Shown piece by piece: positions 8,137 to 14,896 of a DNA stretch of 64,000 nucleotides. The notes under the pieces were generated by a model. That model was given only the letters and a program-made list of their open reading frames with translations, made no database searches and was not told the origin of the DNA. The translations under genes were made by a program, and so were the position numbers. The stretch comes from Kribbella italica (GTDB lineage: Bacteria > Actinomycetota > Actinomycetes > Propionibacteriales > Kribbellaceae): assembly GCF_014205135.1 (NCBI RefSeq), contig NZ_JACHMY010000001.1, positions 5,704,001 to 5,768,000 of the forward strand, given 5' to 3'. The stretch's first letter is position 1. Each line of letters opens with the position of its first letter.

Positions 8137-9833
8137 AACGCGAACTGTCCTACGGGATCGCAGCTCTCAAGAACCGGTCGGCGCTGAAGCTGGCGATCTG
8201 GTCGATCCCGGAGATCCTCCCCACCGCCATCTACGGCGTCGCCGTGGCGAAAGCCACCGACAGCTTCCTGGCCGGCCACGCCTGGCAAGGCATCGCCTGG
8301 CTCGGCGGCCTCGTCGCGACCGCCTGCCTGGGAGCTGCCGGCGCCCACCAGGTCTACGGCCGCCTCGGCGAGATCGTCGAGCCTCTCCGTGACGACCTCG
8401 TCCGACGAGTCGTCAGCAGCGCCCTCCACACCGGCGACACCGCCGCCGTCGCCCGCCTCAACCGCCAGGTCGAGATCGTCCGCGACACCTTCGCCGGCCT
8501 TGTGCTGGTCGTCCGCAGCTTCGCCGTCACACTCGTCGGCGTCCTGGCCGGTCTGCTCTCCCTCGCCCCGGCGATCGCCGGCTTCGTCGTACCGCCTTTC
8601 CTGCTGGGCTTTCTGGCCTCGCTGGCGGTCCTCGGCCTGGCCGCCGACCGGGTCCGCGCGTCTCTCCAAGCCGACGAGGACCTGGCCGCGGCAGCGGGCA
8701 TGACCTTCAGCGGAGTCCGTGACATCACCGCCACCGGCTCGGAGGAGTTCGCCGAGCACCTCACCGGCCGACCCATCGAGGCCCAGGCCGATGCAGAACG
8801 AGCCCTGGCCCGAGTCGCCGCCCTCCGCACGCTCTGCTTCGCCATCGGCGGCTGGGCGCCGCTCCTGATCCTGCTGGCCGCCGGTCCCTGGCTGGTCGGT
8901 CGCGGAGTCTCCACCGGCACGCTCCTCGGCGGTCTCACGTACGTCCTGGTCGGCCTGCAGCCCGCCTTGAGCACCGTGATGGGAGCCCTCGGCGACAGCG
9001 GCCTCCGGTACGTCGTCACGCTCGGTCGCATCCTGTCCGTGCAGTCACCCGAGGCAACACCGCGGACGGCGGCCCCGCTCACCTGTGAGGTGCAGACCAC
9101 CGGGCTGACCTTCGCCTACGGCCCCGCAGCGGAGCCGGTGATCGAGGACCTCCACCTGATCGTCCCCGAGGGCGAACACCTCGCGGTGGTCGGCCCCAGC
9201 GGCATCGGCAAGTCGACGCTGGCCGGCCTGATCTGCGGGATGCTGCAGCCGACGGGCGGCCAGGTCCTGATCGGCGGCGTACCGACCCACACGGTGGCGC
9301 CCGACACCCGCGTACTGATCCCGCAGGAGGCGTACGTCTTCGGCGCGACCGTGATGGAGAACCTCAACTACCTGCTGCCCGACGCGACCCCGTCGGAGGT
9401 CCAGCAAGCGATCGACGCGGTCGGCTCCGGCGCCCTGGTCGACCGCATCGGCGGGCTCCAGGCGCAGGTGAAGCCCAACGACCTCTCGGCGGGTGAGCGC
9501 CAGCTGATCGCTCTCACTCGCGCCTACCTGTCGCCCGCGGCTCTCGTCGTCCTGGACGAAGCGACGTGTTACCTCGATCCCGAGGCCGAGCGGCGCGCCG
9601 AGGAGGCGTTCGCGACCCGCGGCGGCACGCTGATCGTGATCGCCCACCGGATCACCTCGGCGCTGCGGGCCCGGAAGATCCTCGTGATGGACGGCAACCG
9701 CGCCGCCCTCGGCACGCACACCAGCCTGCTCCACAGTTCACCGCTCTACCAGGAGCTGCAGGGCCACTGGCACCCGACGGAGACGCTTCCGTCGCAGCCC
9801 GCGCCGGGGTTTCAGATCCAGCCCGCGTCCTGA
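8133..9833 (+). CDS. ABC exporter half-molecule 2 (membrane plus ATPase domains)
   Basis: A 566-residue fused permease-ATPase, the probable heterodimer partner of the preceding exporter. It has a hydrophobic N-terminal half followed by Walker A GPSGIGKST, signature LSAGERQLIALTRA, Walker B LVVLDEATCYLD with the catalytic Glu intact, and H-loop IAHRI. A canonical site here against a substituted one in the partner is the usual asymmetric arrangement. The ATG overlaps the previous stop. Its 3' end overlaps the convergent regulator gene by 22 bp. Confidence 0.9.
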   Translation: MKRELSYGIAALKNRSALKLAIWSIPEILPTAIYGVAVAKATDSFLAGHAWQGIAWLGGLVATACLGAAGAHQVYGRLGEIVEPLRDDLVRRVVSSALHTGDTAAVARLNRQVEIVRDTFAGLVLVVRSFAVTLVGVLAGLLSLAPAIAGFVVPPFLLGFLASLAVLGLAADRVRASLQADEDLAAAAGMTFSGVRDITATGSEEFAEHLTGRPIEAQADAERALARVAALRTLCFAIGGWAPLLILLAAGPWLVGRGVSTGTLLGGLTYVLVGLQPALSTVMGALGDSGLRYVVTLGRILSVQSPEATPRTAAPLTCEVQTTGLTFAYGPAAEPVIEDLHLIVPEGEHLAVVGPSGIGKSTLAGLICGMLQPTGGQVLIGGVPTHTVAPDTRVLIPQEAYVFGATVMENLNYLLPDATPSEVQQAIDAVGSGALVDRIGGLQAQVKPNDLSAGERQLIALTRAYLSPAALVVLDEATCYLDPEAERRAEEAFATRGGTLIVIAHRITSALRARKILVMDGNRAALGTHTSLLHSSPLYQELQGHWHPTETLPSQPAPGFQIQPAS

Positions 9834-10411
9834 GCCTTCCTGATGGCCTCGATCCGGCTCCGCGCGCCGGTCTTCGCGAGGATCCGGGACAGGTAATTCC
9901 GGACCGTGCCCGCGCTCAGGCTCAGCGTCCGCGCGACCTCCTGCGCCGTCGCGCCCGTGGTCACCTGCCGCAGAACCTCGCACTCACGGTCCGTGAGCGG
10001 ATTGTCCCCGGCCCGCAGCGCGGCGACGGCCAGCCGGACGTCGACCACCGGCAGCCCCTTCGCCACGTCGCGCACGGCCTCGACGAACTGCTCGGTGGTC
10101 GCGTCGGTCGCGATCAGCCCGATCCGCGGTGCCTGCTTGACCAGCGCCATGCTGGTCGCGGCGATCGCCTCGTGGTCGACCATCACCAGCACCCCGCGGC
10201 CGGTCAGCTTGCGGCACAGCTCCTCGATCCCGAGCTTGCCCGGCAGCTGTGGATCGAGCACCACGACGTGTGGACGCAGCCTGACGGAGGTCAGGACGTC
10301 GTCGGACCGGTCGAGCTCGGCCATCACGTCGAAGTCGGACTCCTTGGACAGCACCGCGGCCAGTGCTCCACGCACCAACGTGCCGCGGTGGCCGAGTACC
10401 ACTCGGATCAC
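9812..10411 (-). CDS. atypical NarL/LuxR-family response regulator, probable lanthipeptide cluster regulator
   Basis: A 199-residue protein with a receiver-like domain (about 1-120) and a C-terminal LuxR helix-turn-helix (about 136-199: LTDRECEVLRQVTTGATAQEVA and TVRNYLSRILAKTGARSR). The phosphoacceptor Asp53 is present (VVLDPQLPG). However, the acidic pair that binds Mg in ordinary receivers is Gly7-His8, and the Lys of the LKDA motif is replaced (ATDA). Phosphorylation-independent or ligand-dependent activation is therefore likely. RamR-type orphan regulators commonly sit beside class III clusters such as SapB, and no sensor kinase gene is adjacent here. It is convergent with the exporter operon, and its likely target is the lanKC promoter region. 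Confidence 0.85.
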   Translation of the reverse strand: MIRVVLGHRGTLVRGALAAVLSKESDFDVMAELDRSDDVLTSVRLRPHVVVLDPQLPGKLGIEELCRKLTGRGVLVMVDHEAIAATSMALVKQAPRIGLIATDATTEQFVEAVRDVAKGLPVVDVRLAVAALRAGDNPLTDRECEVLRQVTTGATAQEVARTLSLSAGTVRNYLSRILAKTGARSRIEAIRKAQDAGWI

Positions 10412-10971
10412 CGCATGCCCCCATCAATCGATTGCCTCAGCTGCGGGCCCTCCCGGCCCGTGACTCAACAACGAGCGAGTCGCTGCGATGACACGCACAA
10501 ATCTTCACTTTCACTCCTGGGCCAGGCGGGAGAACCACCCTGCGGAACGCCGGCGGGCGGGCCGGAAACCGTTCTGTTGTTGGACTTTCGCTACCTCAAA
10601 CGCAGAAAAAGTCGGGGCAGATTCCCGAACTGCCCTTGCGTTCGGCGGTCCGGTCACGCACGATGGCTCGGTCGCTTCGTAATCTCGACGTGACCATTCG
10701 GACGCTGTCCCGTGACCGAACGGGGTCGTCCGGGTGCTTGTCCCCTGCACCCCCGAAGGGAGTGGTACCTCACCAGACTGTGGAGCCCGGTACGGCGCCG
10801 GCAGTGACCGGCCGCCGACGATCCGAGCCTCACGCACGGGTGATTACCACCAACGTCTCGCCGGCTGCCCCGCACTTGCGGCCCGCGAGGTTCTCGGGGA
10901 AGTGCGCACGCGGCTGAGTCGGCCGGGCAAGAGAAAGTTCACCATGCCCAGCTCATGAGGAGCAGATTCTG
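10412..10971. other. 560-base intergenic region, probable promoter and long leader of the Rpf/LysM gene
   Basis: This is a divergent region between the response regulator and the muralytic protein. No convincing gene is seen on either strand. It contains a short GGGTGC/GCACCC hairpin near 10735-10755 and several GC-rich dyads. Rpf-type genes of actinomycetes often have a c-di-AMP (ydaO) riboswitch. I looked for its conserved core and could not recognise it, so no riboswitch is claimed. Confidence 0.4.
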
Positions 10972-11619
10972 ATGTCCAAAGCTCGACACGCCCGGCCCCG
11001 GCGAAGTACCCGCCGGATCGCCCGGACCCTGTCCGTCGCCGGTCTCGGCGTCGGTATTACCGCGGCCGGCGCAGGTGCCGCCTTCGCGGCCGACTACAAG
11101 GTGAAAGCCGGGGACACCCTCTCCGAGATCGCGCAGGCCAACGGCGCCGACTGGCACCAGCTGGCCGAGCTGAACGGTCTCGACAACCCCGACCTGATCC
11201 TGATCGGCCAGACCCTGAAGCTCGACGGCGCGCCGAAGGCCACCGTCACCGAGCGCCGGTCGAAGGCCAAGCCGTCCACCGAACGGTCCGAGCGCACGAA
11301 GCCGGCCACCAAGTCCGAGCGCAAGACCCGGACCACCCGGTCGGAGGCCCGCAAGCCCAGCAGCGGCTCGACGAGCGTGTCGATGAGCGCGGCCTGGCGC
11401 AAGGTCGCGCAGTGCGAGTCGGGCGGCAACCCGCGGGCGGTGAACCCGTCGGGCAAGTACCACGGTCTGTTCCAGTTCGACCGCCAGACCTGGCGCAGCG
11501 TCGGCGGCTCCGGCCTCGCCTCCCAGGCCTCGGCCGGCGAGCAGCTGATGCGCGCGAAGAAGCTGTACGCCCAGCGCGGCGCCTCACCGTGGCCGGAGTG
11601 CGGCCGCTACCTGCGCTGA
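10972..11619 (+). CDS. secreted LysM plus transglycosylase-like (Rpf-type) muralytic protein
   Basis: A 215-residue exported protein. An Arg-rich n-region, a hydrophobic segment and AFA-AD form a signal peptide ending near residue 41. A single LysM peptidoglycan-binding domain follows (YKVKAGDTLSEIAQANG to LIGQTLKL, about 42-85). Next come a Lys/Arg/Thr/Ser-rich linker (about 86-130) and a C-terminal resuscitation-promoting-factor/transglycosylase-like domain, with WRKVAQCESGGNP supplying the catalytic Glu, YHGLFQFDRQTW, and a terminal Cys in WPECGRYL. Domain order is LysM first, the reverse of many Streptomyces RpfA proteins. GAGGAG lies 9 bases before the ATG. Expected role: cleavage of peptidoglycan during germination or growth. 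Confidence 0.9.
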   Translation: MSKARHARPRRSTRRIARTLSVAGLGVGITAAGAGAAFAADYKVKAGDTLSEIAQANGADWHQLAELNGLDNPDLILIGQTLKLDGAPKATVTERRSKAKPSTERSERTKPATKSERKTRTTRSEARKPSSGSTSVSMSAAWRKVAQCESGGNPRAVNPSGKYHGLFQFDRQTWRSVGGSGLASQASAGEQLMRAKKLYAQRGASPWPECGRYLR

Positions 11620-11645
11620 CCCCCTCAGTACAGAGGCTGTACGAC

Positions 11646-11682
11646 GAACGGTGGTGCCGATCGCGGATCGGCACCACCGTTC
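11646..11682. terminator. bidirectional terminator hairpin
   Basis: A perfect 17-bp inverted repeat (11646-11662 with 11666-11682) around a GCG loop lies between the convergent muralytic and methyltransferase genes. Each arm reads GAACGGTGGTGCCGATC in its own direction. Poly-T is minimal on either side, as usual in high-GC actinomycetes. Confidence 0.8.
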
Positions 11683-11689
11683 CTCGTGA

Positions 11690-12337
11690 TCAGCGGGTCA
11701 GGACCAGCATCTCGTCGGCGCCGACCTGGAACTCGTACGGCACCTTCCGGATCTCGGACCGGACGCCGTCCAGCTCCTCCAGCAGCGACGGCAGGAACTC
11801 CACCGGGTCGCCCGCGCCCTGCTTCACCAGCGGGAAGATCCGCACCTCCGACCGCGACACCCGGATCAGCTCGTTCAGCGCCGCCAGGTGCCAGGCGCGG
11901 TCGTACTTGTCGGCCCACGTGAACAGCAGGTGCGAGCTCAGCACCAGCTCGAACCGCTGATCCGGGAACGGCAGCTCGGGCAGGCTGCCCGGGACGTACC
12001 GGTCCGGGGCCTCCGCGACGTCGGTCAGGAACCGGTCGGCCGCGTCGATCCGCAGCTCGTCGCGACGCTCGGGCGAGCCGTACCAGTGCCAGACGAAGCT
12101 CGCCGCGTGATGGTCCACGATCCCCGACCCGGCCGGCAGGCTGCGCCGTACGGTGTCGACCAGCTCGGCGCCCGGCAGCTCGTACGCCGGGTCGACCGCG
12201 ACGGCGTCGACGCCCCGGGCGGCCGCTTCGGCGGTGAACCCGGCGCCGCCGGCGCAGCAGTCGAGCACGGACTCGGGGAGTTCGGTCAGATCGAACATCG
12301 CCTCGTACTCGGCGTACGAGCGTGATGTCACCAGCAC
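11690..12337 (-). CDS. class I SAM-dependent methyltransferase
   Basis: A 215-residue protein with a Rossmann SAM-binding fold: motif I VLDCCAGGAGF near residue 25, the acidic end of strand 2 (VAVDPAYEL), and a motif IV-like segment FELVLSSHLLF followed by AALNELIRVSR, typical of small-molecule methyltransferases with the Methyltransf_11 fold. The substrate is unknown. It lies four bases downstream of a membrane-protein gene on the same strand, so the two may be co-transcribed. Confidence 0.75.
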   Translation of the reverse strand: MLVTSRSYAEYEAMFDLTELPESVLDCCAGGAGFTAEAAARGVDAVAVDPAYELPGAELVDTVRRSLPAGSGIVDHHAASFVWHWYGSPERRDELRIDAADRFLTDVAEAPDRYVPGSLPELPFPDQRFELVLSSHLLFTWADKYDRAWHLAALNELIRVSRSEVRIFPLVKQGAGDPVEFLPSLLEELDGVRSEIRKVPYEFQVGADEMLVLTR

Positions 12338-12341
12338 GGGT

Positions 12342-12998
12342 CTACCTCTCGACGGCGGTCCTGTTCAGCCGGCGGTCGAGCAGCATCGCCCCGAACGCCA
12401 GAGCCAGGAACAGTAGCGCGACGAGCAGACAGTTGACCAAGACCTTTGCGTAGCCGAGATCGTCGGCGTTGACGAACGGGTACGGCCAGAAACCGATCGC
12501 CGCGCCCCGGACCAGCGTGAACACCAGCCAGAGCAGCGGGAACGCGATCGACCAGGCGACCACGGTCCGATCGGTCCGGCCGCGCGGACCGAACAGCAGC
12601 CAGCCGAGCACGCCGAGAATCGGGGTCACGGTGTGCAGCAGCAGGTTGGCGACCGCGGCCCAGCCGGTGAGGTCGTCGAGGTCGGCCAGCGCGACGTGGT
12701 AGACGATGCCGGTGACGGCCATGCAGAGCACGCCGTTCAGCCGCAACGTCCGGAACAGCAGCGAGTCGCGCTCGGGCGTGATCGCCAGCAGCAGGGTCGT
12801 CCCGCCGAGCAGCACGTTCGACAGGATCGTGAAGTAGGCGAACATGTTGAACACCCGGTCGGGGTTGTCCGGGAAGAAGCCGTCGGTGCCGTTGGCCGTC
12901 ACGAACAGCTGGACCACCAGCCCGGTGATCACCACCAGCGCCGTGACCGCGTGGAAGATTTTCGGAGTGAGGGCCCGCCCCGCACCGGACTTCGTCAT
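12342..12998 (-). CDS. Pr6Pr-family integral membrane protein
   Basis: A 218-residue protein with about six hydrophobic segments. It resembles the actinobacterial Pr6Pr/FAR-17a-AIG1-like membrane family in segments such as FNMFAYFTILSNVLLG, GIVYHVALADL, LLHTVTPILGVLGWLLFGPRG and GFWPYPFVNADDLGY. The YP-F-V and H-T-V-TP signatures are conserved in that family. Its biochemical role is not established. It probably shares a transcript with the methyltransferase gene four bases downstream. Confidence 0.75.
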   Translation of the reverse strand: MTKSGAGRALTPKIFHAVTALVVITGLVVQLFVTANGTDGFFPDNPDRVFNMFAYFTILSNVLLGGTTLLLAITPERDSLLFRTLRLNGVLCMAVTGIVYHVALADLDDLTGWAAVANLLLHTVTPILGVLGWLLFGPRGRTDRTVVAWSIAFPLLWLVFTLVRGAAIGFWPYPFVNADDLGYAKVLVNCLLVALLFLALAFGAMLLDRRLNRTAVER

Positions 12999-13037
12999 GA
13001 CCGAAATCTACGGCGTCGGGGCGGGCTCGTGGGGATG

Positions 13038-13595
13038 TCAGGCGTTGATCTTCTGCTGCGGTTCGGTCTCGGCGTCGTTCGTGACGTTCCCGCCGGAGCT
13101 GAACGCCACGATCCCGTCGATCACCAGCACGATGGTCCACGGCCAGGCCGGGGCCAGCAGGGCGTCGTACCCCTGGCCGGACAGCCACCCGAGACCGAGC
13201 ATCACGCCGCAGCCGACGGCGTACGCGAGCAGGTGCCGGTACCAGCCCTGGCGCTCGAACAGCGCCTTCTCCCGGGTGCCCTTCTTCGGCTTGTACGGAC
13301 GGGGTGCGCCGGCCAGCTTGTGCGCGGCCCACCCGTCGGCCCACTTCAGCGTGCGGTGCCCGAAGCCGACGCTGACGCCGATGAAGATCGCGGCCAGCGA
13401 GTGCTTGTACGACGGCTCGCCACCGGACCGGACGTCGATCACGCTGGCGACCAGCAGCACCACGTCGACCAGCGGCACCGCCAGCAGGAGCGCCATCCCC
13501 AGCCTGGGCAGCCGCAGCAGGTAGCGCGTCCCGAGGCCGGCGGCGAGCAGGACCCAGAAGCCGATCTCACACGCGGCGATGACAGCGAGCAGCAC
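13038..13595 (-). CDS. uncharacterised integral membrane protein
   Basis: A 185-residue protein with about four hydrophobic segments (residues 3-25, 32-52, a short one near 65-75, and 118-160). Conserved-looking polar stretches include DVRSGGEPSYKHSLAA and HRTLKWADGWAAHKLAG, plus a Lys-rich cytoplasmic loop (PYKPKKGTREKAL). I do not recognise a characterised family, although similar proteins occur beside TetR regulators in other actinomycetes. It is transcribed divergently from the adjacent TetR gene across a 75-base gap with an operator-like dyad, so it is probably that regulator's target. Confidence 0.7.
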   Translation of the reverse strand: MLLAVIAACEIGFWVLLAAGLGTRYLLRLPRLGMALLLAVPLVDVVLLVASVIDVRSGGEPSYKHSLAAIFIGVSVGFGHRTLKWADGWAAHKLAGAPRPYKPKKGTREKALFERQGWYRHLLAYAVGCGVMLGLGWLSGQGYDALLAPAWPWTIVLVIDGIVAFSSGGNVTNDAETEPQQKINA

Positions 13596-13623
13596 GATCT
13601 TCCCCTCCGTTTATTTGGTACGT

Positions 13624-13652
13624 CTGTGTTTCTACGATCAACCATAACACAG
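13624..13652. promoter_or_regulatory. candidate TetR operator between divergent genes
   Basis: The 7-bp arms CTGTGTT and AACACAG are separated by 15 bases of unusually AT-rich sequence in a 75-base divergent intergenic region. A TetR dimer bound here would cover both promoters. The CTAAAAAGGA immediately downstream acts as spacer and ribosome site for the TetR gene. Confidence 0.5.
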
Positions 13653-13670
13653 GTGTGCTAAAAAGGATCC

Positions 13671-14270
13671 ATGCCGAAAATCGTCGACCACGACGCCCGC
13701 CGCGAAGAGATCGCCCAGGCGCTGTGGCGCGTGGTCCGCCGGGACGGGATGCGGGCCGCCTCGGTCCGGACGGTCGCCGCCGAGGCCGGCTGGTCCGCCG
13801 GCGCCGTGCGCTACTACTTCCCCGACCAGGAAGGCCTGCTCAGCTTCGCGATGGACCTGGTCTCCAAGCGGGTGCAGTCCCGGGTCGCGCAGCTCGAGCC
13901 GACCGGTACGCCGGTCGAGATCGTGCTGCGCTACCTCGAGGAAGTGATCCCGCTCGATCCGGAACGGCTGGCCGAGTTCGACGTGTGGCTGTCGTTCACC
14001 GCGCAGGCCCAGGCCGAGAGCGGCGTCGGCGGTCTGCGCGAGCTCCTCGGTCCGGCCAACGACGGACTCCGCGGCCTGTGCAACTCACTGCTGACCCATC
14101 TGTCCACGGCCGGCCGGCTCCGGCCGGACCTCGACCTCGAGCTGGAGACCGAACGGCTGCACGCGCTGCTCGACGGGATCTCTTTCCACGTGACGCTTCA
14201 GCCCGAGGTGACCACCGCGGACCGGGTCCGGCAGGTGCTCGCGGCGCACGTCCGGTCGCTGCAGCCCTGA
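13671..14270 (+). CDS. TetR-family transcriptional regulator
   Basis: A 199-residue regulator. The N-terminal helix-turn-helix is clear (RREEIAQALWRVVRRDGM, then SVRTVAAEAGWSAGAVRYYFPDQEGLL, residues ~8-55), with the F/Y-Y-F-x-x-K/Q-E signature. The remainder is an alpha-helical ligand/dimerisation domain with a BetI-like C-terminal half. AAAAAGGA precedes the ATG. Divergent placement from the membrane-protein gene suggests local repression of that gene and of itself; the ligand is unknown. Confidence 0.88.
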   Translation: MPKIVDHDARREEIAQALWRVVRRDGMRAASVRTVAAEAGWSAGAVRYYFPDQEGLLSFAMDLVSKRVQSRVAQLEPTGTPVEIVLRYLEEVIPLDPERLAEFDVWLSFTAQAQAESGVGGLRELLGPANDGLRGLCNSLLTHLSTAGRLRPDLDLELETERLHALLDGISFHVTLQPEVTTADRVRQVLAAHVRSLQP

Positions 14271-14354
14271 CGCCGTCTCACCTGCTGGCGGACTCCGGAC
14301 AACCAGTGGGCGAGACCTGACGAAACCCTTGTCCCGCGTGGCACGATCCACCCT

Positions 14355-14864
14355 ATGCAGACCGAGGGGGTGATCGTCGTCAGCGGGATCATGGCGGCGG
14401 GCAAATCCACGGTCTCCCAGCTGCTCGCCGAACGGTTCCAGTACGGCGTGCACCTGCGCGGCGAGGTGTTCCGCCGGATGATCGTCAGCGGCCAGGCGTC
14501 GGCCGAAGCGGCCGACGGCGAAGAAGCGCAGAAGCAGCTGAAGCTGCGGTACCGGCTGGCCTGTCAGGCCGCTGACGGATACGCGCAGGCCGGGTTCACC
14601 GTCGTACTGCAGGACGTGGTGGTCGGCGAGCTGTTGCGCGAGTTCCTGGAGAACATCCAGAGCCGGCCGCGCTACCTCGTCGTACTGACTCCGCGGCCGG
14701 ACGTGATCTCGCACCGGCTGGGCGGGTTGTCGGTCGACGAGCTCGACTACGAGCTGCACGCGTTCAGCCCGCGGCGCGGGCTGTGGCTGGACAACTCCGA
14801 CCTCTCGCCGAACGAGACGGTCGACGCGATCCTCGGCCGGCTCGACGAAGCGCGCTTCGACTAG
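14355..14864 (+). CDS. P-loop kinase/phosphotransferase-like protein (chloramphenicol phosphotransferase-like)
   Basis: A 169-residue single-domain P-loop NTPase. Walker A is GIMAAGKST at residues 10-18. A later acidic strand (TVVLQDVVVGELL) and the C-terminal R-x-G-LWLDNSDLSPNETVD segment are typical of the AAA_33/CPT-like group, small kinases that often act on nucleosides, sugars or antibiotics. Resistance function is not implied, because most members are uncharacterised. It stands alone between the TetR gene and the molybdopterin oxidoreductase. Confidence 0.7.
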   Translation: MQTEGVIVVSGIMAAGKSTVSQLLAERFQYGVHLRGEVFRRMIVSGQASAEAADGEEAQKQLKLRYRLACQAADGYAQAGFTVVLQDVVVGELLREFLENIQSRPRYLVVLTPRPDVISHRLGGLSVDELDYELHAFSPRRGLWLDNSDLSPNETVDAILGRLDEARFD

Positions 14865-14896
14865 TCGGGACAGTTACCCGGGCGTAAGTTGGCGGG

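Noticed and set aside
10412..10971. c-di-AMP (ydaO) riboswitch before the Rpf-type gene
   Set aside because: Expected from related actinomycete rpf genes, but I could not find its conserved core by eye. A covariance search would settle it.
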